64,000 nt of DNA, taken from NCBI GenBank assembly GCA_965153455.1, contig OZ234496.1, forward strand, positions 5,589,207-5,653,206. The letters run 5' to 3'. Position 1 is the stretch's first letter; each line of letters begins with the position of its first letter. Below the pieces are notes generated by a model. It did not search any database, was not told where the DNA came from, and was given only the letters and a program-made list of their open reading frames with translations. Position numbers and translations under genes: made by a program. Shown in pieces: positions 13,441 to 24,737 of the stretch. This stretch comes from Sphagnum compactum (taxonomy: Eukaryota; Bryophyta; Sphagnopsida; Sphagnales).

Positions 13441-13544
13441 ACACAGTTAGTTACGCAGGGGGCCGATGGAGCTGCGAATCACGTTTACGTACGGGGACGG
13501 CGAAGAGCGATCATTTGTGTCAGGACTCAGGAGGAAAGAGAGCG

Positions 13545-13546
<2 letters not shown>

Positions 13547-13581
<35 letters not shown>
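13547..13581. repeat. (GA)n microsatellite
   Basis: An uninterrupted GA run of about 17 units lies upstream of NAP1. GA/CT tracts are common in plant promoters and leaders. A function here is not shown. Confidence 0.9.
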
Positions 13582-13588
<7 letters not shown>

Positions 13589-14090
13589 CTCATCTGGACA
13601 GCGTGGTGACACAATTGACGCCACCGACGATCTATCTGGACATCAGCAGGCAGGGGCCGGACGACAGATGAATGATTCGAGTGTGATGCAACCTCATGTA
13701 GCGCTTCTGTATCCATGGCAAACGGTGTTTTTTTATATATATATATTTCAAATTCGTGGTTTCGAAACTTTGGCGATTTTATTCCAAAACTTTCGAATAT
13801 ACACTAAAAAAAAAAGAGATTTTCCAAGTTTTTCTGTAGCCATATAGTACGAAAATTCGCCCCAAAGAAAGCACTGATTGCAACTGCTGACTTCATCAAT
13901 GCTGTGTAAACTCTCAATTTTTTGTGTTTTTCTGGTGTCGATCCAGGTGGGTTGGCTGGCATTGCAGCCGGTTGTAACTTCGTTTCTACTTCTCCCACTC
14001 GTAGCCAAGTGCTTTTTTCGTTGTTTTCACTTGCACTAGTTTTGTCGTCTAGTTTGTGTGAGTGCGTGAGTGCTTTTTGTGTGTTTGTTT

Positions 14091-14716
14091 GTTCATGAAT
14101 GCGCGCTTAGCTTCAGAGAAGGACTTTTAAAAAGGGTGGTTAGTAGTACTACTTACTCATTGAACACCATCACACTCTCGTCCTCTTTGTAACTCCTCGG
14201 CAGCAGTCTCTTTCCAGGATGGAGACATTGGGATGCGCACCCAGAAACGGGCCAAAGTTTGGTTTCCCTACAATTTAGGGTCATGTGGAGTCCACTATAG
14301 AAGCATTTCTAGCATAACTTGAAGGATCCACTTGAGCTTCACCGTGTTAACCACCATTTTGTTTCCCAAGTTAGTATGTTGAATATTTATCACCCATAAT
14401 AATGTGGGTGTCATCTAAAGGGCAGAGCCATTATGCGACCAGCAGCTTGTTCATGAATGCGCCCTTAGCTTGAGTAAGGACACCTCAAGAGGGTACTAAA
14501 TTTACTCATCTGACGCCACCACACTCTCGTCCTCCTTGTAACTCATGGTTGGTGGCGGCGACGGCAGCAGCAGTTTTTGTTGTTGGGTAGAGACATTGGG
14601 AGGCACCCTCTTGGGCTTCAGCATGCTATCCATCATGTGTTCCCAATTTATCATTTATCATCCTTATGGGTGTCATTTGAAGGGGCAGAGGCATTGTGCG
14701 ACTAGCTGCTTGTTGT
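14091..14716. repeat. Diverged tandem duplication upstream of NAP1
   Basis: Unit 1 (about 14091-14448) and unit 2 (about 14449-14716) share an ordered series of blocks. These are GTTCATGAATGCGC then CTTAGCTT; CACACTCTCGTCCTCYTTGT; GAGACATTGGGA; GGGTGTCATYTRAAGG then GGCAG; and TTRTGCGACYAGC. Unit 2 is shorter by deletions. Both fall 0.7-1.3 kb upstream of the NAP1 ATG, so promoter or leader sequence may have been duplicated. Confidence 0.75.
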
Positions 14717-15401
14717 AGTAGTAATAGTCGACTGTTGGAACAGCAGGAAGCGAAGAAGACACGACGGCGTCTTTTCGTCTTCCTCTTTTTTTTGGGTGGT
14801 CGACTACTGTTGTTGTTGTTGATTCTTCTTCGTTTCTTCAAGGTGGTGGGTGTTTCTGCCATTCTCCTGGATCTCTTCTTCATTCATTCTTTTTAACGAG
14901 ATTTAAATGCCTTTTTATTGGTTTTGGTTTTGGATCACATTGGTTGATCGGGTTGCCTTCAAAGTGTTTTGTCATGGAGACGGATTTCTCTGCAATATTC
15001 TCATAGATGACATGTTTCTACATTGAGCCTGGGTGTGGGTTCTTGTAATGTGCGATTGATGAAGGTTTTGCATACCAAGAAGCATGAGGATCCAGATCAG
15101 CAGGGATTGTGAACAAAACTGATCTAGATCTCCTGCATTCTCATGTGTTGGTCTAGACATTTCAGAGTACTGTCAGATGCAAATGCAAGAGCTTGATTTT
15201 TGGCTCTTGAAACTTTCTGATATGGCAGAAGTTTGTTTTCGTGCACACATGGGGGGGAAACAGGAGACTTTGTGGTTCTGATTCCTGTGCTTTTTATGAC
15301 TTCACCCAACAAGAAATCTTCTTTGTCTTTGATGGATCATGTCCAGGTATTCAAATTTTATTTTTTTGGCTTCTTACCAAATGTGAAGAAGAAGAATCAG
15401 T

Positions 15402-15584
15402 ATGACAGAGTTGGACTTGCAAGGGAGCCAGCAGATTCATGGAAAACTGCGGCTGAAGCACAATAAGGGGGAGTACTCACCAATCACAATGGGTGGAGAT
15501 GAAGCATGGAGTCCAGATGAAGAGAGCGGAGGAGGAAGTACTCTGGACTCACCTGTCTGGAGAAGAGCAGGGATGCAGAGCACT

Positions 15585-15617
<33 letters not shown>

Positions 15618-17353
15618 CAATCCAATGGGAAAAGTGTTGAAAAGCCAATGCAGATTGAATGGGTGATGCATTTATGCAAAGTGGCAGAAGGATTGATGAC
15701 CAAGCTTCATTCTCTGCGCCAGTTTCTAGGCCCTGGTTATGAATCTGGGTCATTGCAGTATCCTGATACCTTCTGGAAGAGTGGCATTCTTCCAGATTTG
15801 CCAAAGCTTTGTCAGCATGTTGCCCGCAGGTTTCCAGAACACCCTGCCAAGTTGCAGCTTGAAAAGGTGGTGCGATTTTTCCATTTCCTGAAGAAGGCCT
15901 ATGAACTAGGTATAGGCTTCATGACTAAGAATGATCAATCGACAGCTTAAAAGGTTTCACAACCCATTATGACTTTTGTATCGTTTTTTCCAGGTTGATA
16001 AGGCTGGAGTTGATATGTTGTATGAGAATTCTGGAAGATATGTGGCTACTCTTGAACCATGGATTCTGGTATGGTGCTGCTCAACCATGAACCAGTAGTA
16101 TTGCATATTTGTCAAGTTGAATGTGTCATCAGCAGCTTTGAAGAACACCCAACTATTTACCTCCTCTGCATTGTGAGCTTTGCTTAGCTCAATGAACAGC
16201 ACAGGATGATCATGATCACACAATAATACCTCTGCAAATTTTTCTGTGGATCTTTTTCTGATTTTTGTGCCTTATATGGTGTGTCTGGTTCTGCAGGTTC
16301 AGTTTCTTGGTTTGTACATGTGCCAGATATATGTGTATCTGTGTATGAAATTGTTATATATGCAACTTTGTAATGCCATGGCAGGTAATTGAGGATTTGA
16401 TGACGTTTCGTGAGCAAGTTCTCCGTGTTATAATGGACCTTGGCAGTACAGTTGTCACCTTGCTGGTGAATTATATCCTGAATCTTTGAACCTTCGTTTT
16501 GCTCCTTCAAGTGTATTAATTTGTTCTAGCCAGCTGGAGTTGTTTACAAGGGACAGCTTCTTTTGGGGCACTACCCACCAGACTTGAGATGCTATGTCAT
16601 TTCTAAGTATGTGTATCTTGTGCCAGGCCGATATTAGAATCCAGTCATAATATTCAAAGTCATCATCTGGAAATGACAGCCTTAAAAGGAAATTACCTCC
16701 AAACATGGTGACTGACTTGGTTTGTGTATGATGTCAGCCAAATCAAAATCCACTTCTGTTGTCAGTATTCATGGATCTCTTCTGCGGGTTCGTGCGTGTC
16801 AACCTTCTAGCTGATAAGGTTGCCCCCTCTTGCCAATACATACCTTTTTGAAATTGATTCACTCTAAAAACCCATAATACTTTGGAGCTAAACCTGTAAC
16901 ATGCAACTTCTCTCAGGTACCATGTAAGATGCTTCTACAGACATACAACTTGACACATACTATAATGAAAAGTGGTCGAGATTATGGTGCCTATCATCGG
17001 TAAGCTACTAGATTTTTCTGCATCCTAATCACAATTTTTTTTCACTACCTCCTCTGATTCAGAGAGGAATGAGCACAGAAGTTACCCCAATTTGTTGAGC
17101 TGCTGATGCACCAAGTCCTGAGGTCAATTTTGTTGCGTGTCATTGATTGCTGATGAGTTACTGATTCTGATCTCTTTTGCACATGCATCGGTGCTCAGTA
17201 TGGTGCAGTTTCTGGATTCATATGACCCACCTTTGAGGGGATTGCAGGATGACTTGAATTTTGTGAGTCCTCGCATAGGTGAGGTATGTGGCCCCCTAAA
17301 CTACTCATGCTGAAATTGCTGTGTCTTTTGAAAGATTTGAGCTCTCCCCTCTG

Positions 17354-17398
<45 letters not shown>

Positions 17399-20300
17399 CT
17401 TGGAATTAGTCTTTACACAAAACATGTCCAGTATTGCCAGTATTGCGAGTATGAAGGGATCTGATTGTTCAGTGTGGTTATGTATGTCTGTGCTGAGCAA
17501 TAAATCTCCTGTTTTGTTGTGCGTTGCTGCAGATTTTGGATGCTGTGGGCCCAACAGTTCGGCTGGGGTTAGATTATCAAAAGCTTTGCAGTGAGGGATA
17601 TCTGAGTCCATACCATCCTCGATATCCTGACAAGCTCATCAACCCTGCTCATCCTGCTGTAAGTCAAACGACTTCACATTCTTGAACTCATTATTTGATG
17701 CATCTATGAAAGAAATATGTTGTGGAGGTGCCAAAATGGGTTCAAGAATGCACAGGTTACATTGCCACATTCTAATGCCAGTCTCTTATCTGGTGTCTTT
17801 CTCTGCATAGGATCTAGACCGGGAAACTGGGGTCCATTGGTCTCTCCATAGGGCTTAATTGTTGCCTGTCTCACAACCAACTTCTTGAACTGTGGACTCA
17901 ATTGTGCGTAGTATCAGTGACAGTTTACTAAAAGCTCAATGTGTGGAGCCCTCTGAGTGTTTTGCATCTGTGATTGTTATGAAACCAAACAGAGATCACA
18001 AGACTTGGTGAACCTTGACACTTATCGAGAGTGGGTACTGCTTGGTTATCTGGTGTGCCCTGGAGAGCTTCTTCGGGACCGTGCTGTTGACATTGCTATG
18101 GTAAGCTGTTGGGGTCAGTGTAAAATTTGTTCCATCTACTGATCTTTCTTCCTTCAGTACATGGCTACAGTATTATATATTTTTGTTGAGGTGATAATAA
18201 TTTCAGTCAACCTGCTTCTTTTCTCGAATTTGGGGTTTGGTTATGACAATCTCTTAGCTTTGCTTCCAGCGCAAGTATGGTGTGATAGCTCAGCACTTTT
18301 GTTGTCTGTTATTGAAGTTGAATCTATAGCAGTCTAGAAATGTGTGCAGAATGTAAGGGGAAAATTGGGCAATTGTTTTTGTCCCTCTTTCTTCTTCTTA
18401 TGCACTTCCTGACTGGGCTAAGGTCATGTTGACATGGTTGGTTGCAGTTGACATTAAAAGAATCTCTGTTGTTACCTATTTTCCGAGATGAGGTACACAA
18501 CAAATTTAGAACCACTGAGAAAGAATTGTCTGGTTTGTGATGTTAGTATGAAAATAGCTAACAATTTTTTTGGGTACTTTGACTGACTTCCATGGTGATG
18601 ACACACATGCAAATGCTACTGTAGCGATGGTACTGGATGAAGAACTTCAGATGGGTTCATGCCTGATATTCAGGTGGGTGGGCCAGACTAAGTGTAATTT
18701 GTTGGATGGGTGCAGTACATTTTTCTGCACGACGAATATCAGCAGCATGTGTTGCCACACATTGTGGAGTTGAAGAAACAAGCAAAGGCAGAGCGTTCAA
18801 ATGCAAGAGATGCTGATGCGGAATACCACCTTGCCAAATCAATTGAAAAACAGATCTGGTTTGTACTAAGAGCAAGCTTGTGTGTAAATTCTTAACACTC
18901 CTATGTGAAAGGTGGGGTCTTGTTTTCAGTAGCTAACTTTCATCAATAATGTCTGCAGTTTCACGATGTGTTTTTTTTCCCACTTGTGCAATGAACTGAT
19001 TGGTGGGTAACAGTGTCAAGTGAAAATCTAAGTCTCTAGTGGTGCTAACCTTGTTCAAGATGCAAAAACAGCTTTCCCCTAACATTGATGCTTTTTCAAA
19101 ATGCAGTGAGGTACATGATACAGCTATCAGCAATGCTGATTCAATTCACTGCGAGCATCGGTTGTTTTTGAAGCGGGAACTTGGACGTATGGTTCTCTTT
19201 CTCACTGATCAGCCCACTCTTCTTCCACCCAATCTGCAGGTTTCCATTGCTTTACCCCTGCAAACAGTACGGATTGCTCCTAAAATGCAACCAAGCTTGT
19301 TTTTTACAAGATAATGCAACAAGGATTACCTATCTGTTTTTGCCTTGTATTTGTTTGAACAGGACTTCTTTAGCTCTAAACAGGCTAGCTACATTGAGCA
19401 CACATCAGACTGTATTTGTGAAGGAAATCATCTCACTTCATGTGATTACAGCAAAGTACTCAGAAAGATGCTCAGAAAGATTTCAGTTAGTTTGAAGGTG
19501 TAGGTTCTATGTGTCAATGGGTATCTTTGGACTCACTTTTTGGTCCAAAATTCCTTCATTTGATCTGGCTCTCTTTGTACATATGAAGTGTATGTATGAG
19601 AAGTGGAGTGCTGGATGTGGGTATCTTTGCAGTTGGTGTTCTCTGTTTTGGCGATTGTGCGCTCAGAAATTCTTTGGTATTTTCGTCATGTGGGGATCAT
19701 TTTTGGCAAGTCCAAGGGTACTCGGTTCATTCCTATTGAGATGGTATGCAACTTTTTCTCTCCTGATACTCCTCCTTTTTTCTCTTTTTCAAGGGGGTGA
19801 GTAGTGGTAGGTAGAGTACCTGATGATGTTCATGGTTTCTTTGTGTTATTGTTGTCTTCTTCTCCAGCCAGCAAGATGGAGTCTTCCTCTCTCTTATCAG
19901 GATTCATGACTGCTGCTGCAGGATATTGCAGATCCAAGCATTGGTTTCCTTCTGGAGGGAATGGATCGTCTTATTTGCCTTGTCTGCAAATATGCTCCAG
20001 GTTGGTGGAGGCAAGACCATGTGTTTTGTTCTGTTCTTTAGAGGTTTCTTGAGGTGCTTGACAAAGAGGATAACAGTAGGAACGAAGATGCTTAACATGC
20101 TCCTTGGGGCCATACTCAGAGAGACCAACTCTGCAATCTTTGAAACTGCAGCTGGGCGAGCATTTGCAATAGGCTATGTGGCTGCAGCAGCACAAAGGAT
20201 GCAGCAGCTATTGGTTGGGCCAGGGATTGTGGCCATTGACATTGACACTGAGTTGCACAAGCTTTTCAGCTCTATTTTTGGAGCTCTTGAGCAGCTGCCC

Positions 20301-23300
20301 AAGCTTGAAAATGACCAAGTACTCCCCAGCTCTACAGATCTTTCAGTACGTATCTTGTACTTCAAATCTCTTTGTCCTTCTCTCATTATGAGGTGAATGC
20401 CAGTCTGGAAGAGATTTGTTGCTTCTTCCTATGGGTTGTGAGGCAGGGAGAGGGAGGGAATTTGAAGTTGGGGAAAAGAAAAGGATTGATTTGGGTTGTG
20501 TATAAATGTGAAGGTGTTCCGCAGGAGCTGGTTACAATTGATAATGCTAATATCATCATCAAGGTCAGCCATCAACATTCAGCACTTGGACATGGCCATT
20601 GTCTCAGCGGAGGGCAATGAGAGCATTGTTACTGAAGGCAACCGTGCTTATCTTTGGTCCAGGTCTCTTCATCATCTCCTCCTATTCCTGGCTAGAATCA
20701 AAGATGATGCTGCTGCTTCTTAGCCTGACCAGAGACCTAACAGCAGTAATGCTCAATTCTGTTTGCATGGTGTAAGATTTGTGCAGGCATTTGTGCAGCA
20801 GCTGTAATGCAACTTGGAAATTCAACTCTACAATATTGTGTTTTCTTTTCTCACTCAGCTTGATGGAAGCTTGATGATGTCTGCAGGGCTGTAGATGAAA
20901 TGGACAAACAGATTCTGCAGCATGCATCTCTCAAAACGCTCTACTTCTATCGGCAGCATGTCACTGCGGTAAGCATGCTGGCTGGCTTTGAAGGCATCTC
21001 CCCTCCTTCCTTCTTGGCTTTAATGTCACAGAACATTCTTACATTTGACAGTTGTATTACATCAGGTGTTCCGTCATACCATGTTCGGATTGGAGGGCCA
21101 TCCTCAGCATTGCTGTGCTTGGCTCAGCTTGGCTTGCAATTTCACTGACAATGCTCATCCCAATGTCCCTGATGAGGTCCCTTCTCTCCAATCATCTTTT
21201 TGTTTCATCAGTAGCTTACTCTGCAATCCAGAACCTTGTATGTTTCTCCATCAAAATGGACGTAGGAAAGTGCTTTTTCCTCACATAGTGGGAATTCTTC
21301 TTCCTTGGGAATTTCCAGCTGCCAAGGTTTGCCCGAGATGCAGTATTATACGCAGAGTCCGTACTGGATTCAGTGATGGGTGGTTTGGAGGGTTTGATCA
21401 ACATCCTGGATTCTGAAGGAGGATATGGTTCCTTAGATAAGAAGGTTCTTCTATTTCTTTGGATTCTAAGCTTTACCTCATATTTGTCATATCCAGATGC
21501 TATCTGTTGCATCTTGTGAAGAAGATGGTGTACCTATAGTCATAGCAACACTCATCAATTCACAGTTTGTTGGAACATTACATCTAAACAGAAAGTTGAA
21601 TACAAAGTCTTTGTTAGATTAAGTTTTCGTATGGTGGGTTGGTGATGTTTTTGCAGCTTCTACCAGAGCAAGCAGCCATGCACTTGAATCATGTAGCCAA
21701 GACTGGAGTCCCTGCCACCACATCCACTAATGGTGATGTTGAGTTTCCATGGCCAGGCTTTGAAAGTGAACCATTAAACAGAGAAAAAATCAAGATGTAA
21801 ATTCTGTGTACCTTTCCACCTCTAGCAGATTGTCTGACATCTGCTGTCAAGTTGTTGGCTTGGCACACACACATTGCAGTTCACCTTTTGTTGCTCACTG
21901 GATGTGCCTCTGGACCAAGATGTTTGATACAGCATTTTTGTTGCTGGTGCAGGTTGGAGGCTGCAATGCAGAGATTGACGAGTCTCTGTTCAGTTGTCAA
22001 TCAGATGGAACCACTACGTGTCCTCAACCATATGTTTCTCCCACGCGAGGTGCAGAGTTTGTTCAACTCAGTATACCTTCCCTTTTTGTTGGCCTTCTCT
22101 TATTGGCCTGTTTTTTCTTGTAGACAAATGCTTTTGGCTGAGAGAAAGAGAGAGGGAGAGGATTTATGAGGAAAAATCAAGTCATATATCAGTTCTGAAG
22201 CGGCTATTTTTTCCATATGGATGCAGTACTTGAGGCAGCGAGTGGTGAAGAACTTCAGGGAATTTCTAGCAAATGTCATAATTGTGGATGGAGGACTTCA
22301 GCGTCTGTCTGTGGCAGAGGCTCAGCTGCAGCGACACATGAGCATAGTGCATCTAGTAGAGCAGCATGTTCAGCTGGATCTCACCCGTGGTTTGCGTGAG
22401 GTCCTTCTGTCAGAGTCTTTTGCACATCCTATGCGAAATTTCCAACCAGAAGATCGTGAAGTTGGCATTGGTGGTGAGGTAGTTTGCACGATTGCAGACT
22501 GGTATATTGAGAATGTGTTGTTGACTGATGCAAAAGCGTGTGGAGGAGTCCTATTCAGTCCTCTTGACAAGAGTTTCAAAAGCACCAGGCCTATTGGGCA
22601 GATTGCTGCAGAGTCAGTCACCAACTTGGCTGAGCTCAAGGCATTTGTGCGCATCTTTGGGCCTTATGGAGTTGACAAGCTTTGTGGCAGCATACAATCC
22701 CAGCTCAAAAAACTCTTGGGTTTGCTTCAGACCTCACTACACACAAACAAGGAGACTCTTGGATCACTGGCTGCAGCCAATTTTTTGCGTACTACTCAAT
22801 CACGTTGTCGTCGTGACACTAGGTTTTTGCAAGTTATTGAACTTGAAACTGTGATGGCAAATTGTTTATTGGTGGGTCACCTGCTTAGTATATGGTCCCT
22901 GTTAGTGGAAGCAACTGGACAAGTGCTGCAGTCCAATACTCCATTGCTTTTCTCCCTCTTTTCTGACTTCACAAAGCATGCCCCAGTGTCTGTACCAGAG
23001 ACACCCAATCTCCGGAAAATGAAGTCAGTAGCAAGTCAAGTTGGTGCAGTTGGTCGAGATGGTGATGCCATCATGCTGCAGAATATATTGGCAGACATGG
23101 AAGGCACTGCTTCAGAGCAATCTTGGGATCTTGCTCCTTTCCTGTTTGTTGCGTGCATGGCATCTAAAGTCTGGAAGTCCACCAATTTCAATGTTTATAC
23201 TGGCGGTTTTACCACCAATGTTTATTGCTTATCTAGGTTCTCATCAAACCTTATTTATTCTGAGCAAACATTTGAGTACAATTTGGATACAGGACTAGCA

Positions 23301-24737
23301 TCCAGGGATGTTAGTGTAACATTTGATCCAACTCAAAGAGGGTGTGGTGGGCTTACAGATGTATAAATGGCATCATTGTGGCAAGTGAATGGGTGCGGGC
23401 AGAACGCAAGGAGTTGCAAAAGCAGGGACAATTGTCGGAGCCATGCAGCAAGAGCAGCATCAATCAAGAGACAGCTCCAAGGTTAAGTGCTGGAACTCAA
23501 GGAGATTTGGAAGCGCGTATCAAATCTGCATTTGCAAAGTTCTTACAGAATTCTGTTGCTGCAGTTCTCGAAGCCTGGGATGATGCTCACAGGTTCGGGT
23601 TTTATTTTCTCACCTTCCAGAAAGTTTGTGTTTGGTGTGTTTGCAGTGAGGTTTTTGACTTAAAAAGCAAAGTACTATCATTCTCCTCTATTTCAATTCA
23701 CTCCAGAAAGTCTCTATCTTGACTTGCATCTGCAATGCAGAAAAGCTCACTATCCTACCTGTGAGGATAAAAATATGCATCCATTGACTTCCCTAGTAGG
23801 CACCTACCTACCTACTCTTGCCAGGATAGGTCACCAAGGTGAAACATGATTCAACTCAGTTGGGGTTCATCCACAACTAAGTCAGAACATGCTTCCAAAT
23901 GGATAGTGTGCTGGTGGCCATTGGTTCACTCTGTTGGCCTTATGTTGGCCCTAGCTCACCACAGCGGTTAGCTCAGTTTCTGGTTTTACTACCTTCCTAC
24001 TAACAACCCACTAGTCCTTACCTCTGTACTAACTATCCACATGCATCTACTAACCTAGTAGCCACGTATTATCCTACATACCTAACTATGGAGATGATGA
24101 AGAATCTGGACATCAACTCAGTTGGGTTCATCCACAATTGAGTCATAACAGGCTTGCAATGGATGGTGCACTGTTGGTTCACTCTTTTGGCCTTAGAGAA
24201 TGCAGTCTGTCTAATCATGAAGGATTCTTGCTTAATTGGAACAGGAGCCCATTGGTAGCAAAGTTGGTATTTTTGGATCAACTCTGCCAATCAACACACT
24301 ATCTCCCACGAAGCACATTGGAGACTTATGTACCTCATACAATAATGAGGTCCATATACCAAATGTACTATGAGAGTTCGGTCCCCACCCTCATCAACCC
24401 TCATCCATCAACATGCCAATTCACAAGCTCTTCTCTCAACAATGGCATTGATATAACAAAGAACCAAGGTGAACCTTTTGGTGAGGGAAGCGAAAATTTC
24501 ACAATGCAACAACAAACCGCATCAAGGGGATCAATCTTTTCAGGTCCCATCAAATTCAGCAGTCACCGAAGGAGATCGGATGTGGAACAAGTAAAGTTAT
24601 CAGGTTCTTTGGAGTCTACCCGCAGGATGTCATTTACTGAAAGCCGCCGTGGTGTAGCCACTGCTGGGGATTATGCAGTTCCAACCAAACGTCCTCTTGC
24701 TAGGTTCATGTCAGGACCATTGCCCTATTTGGCTTAA
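15402..24737 (+). CDS. NAP1: NAP1, SCAR/WAVE complex subunit (NCKAP1 family), 23 exons
   Basis: NAP1 is a large helical scaffold subunit of the SCAR/WAVE complex, which activates ARP2/3-dependent actin branching at the plasma membrane. Exons: 15402-15866, 15994-16068, 16385-16465, 16738-16818, 16917-16999, 17199-17283, 17533-17658, 17993-18100, 18448-18492, 18716-18858, 19107-19239, 19633-19743, 19922-20000, 20152-20345, 20514-20662, 20887-20968, 21066-21176, 21319-21444, 21657-21796, 21953-22049, 22227-23236, 23359-23592, 24245-24737. All phases close, giving 1416 aa, close to plant NAP1 length. Conserved blocks seen include YREWVLLGYLVCP, VLFLTDQPTLLPPNLQ, MFGLEGHPQHCCAWLS, GGLEGLINILDSEGG and KSTRPIG. 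An in-frame TGA at 15384 with no ATG after it supports the start, although the Met at 15489 is a plausible alternative. The N-terminus has a His-Gln run. Exon 21 (1010 bases) is unusually long. The exact border of exon 14 is the least certain. Confidence 0.95.
17363..17395. repeat. (TG)n microsatellite in NAP1 intron 6
   Basis: About 16 TG units follow a short TA run, inside the intron between exons 6 and 7. Frames read through it (Thr-His or Cys-Val runs) are not genes. Confidence 0.95.
23851..24195. repeat. Duplicated segment inside NAP1 intron 22
   Basis: TCAACTCAGTTGGGGTTCAT opens a segment at 23851-23942 that recurs at 24113-24195 with the same order of blocks: TCATCCACAAYTRAGTCA, GGATRGTGYRCTG, and TTGGTTCACTCTKTTGGCCT. 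About 170 bases of CTA/CCTAC-rich sequence separate the copies. The second copy ends only about 50 bases before the last exon, so it may supply part of the branch-site region. Confidence 0.8.

Larger units (their letters stand above)
12859..15401 (+). promoter_or_regulatory. NAP1 upstream region, including probable 5' leader
   Basis: From about 13.35 kb the base composition rises above that of the A+T desert to the left. The stretch holds a 30-bp tandem duplication, a GA tract and a diverged duplication (listed separately) and ends in the presumed NAP1 leader. No reading frame here has support beyond chance. I could not fix a TATA box or transcription start. A 5' UTR intron is possible, since T-rich and AG-ended stretches are frequent after 14.9 kb. 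Confidence 0.45.

Noticed and set aside
13356-13716. Overlapping open frames on both strands around the GA tract
   Set aside because: The GA repeat is open in several frames; no domain, and the frames conflict.
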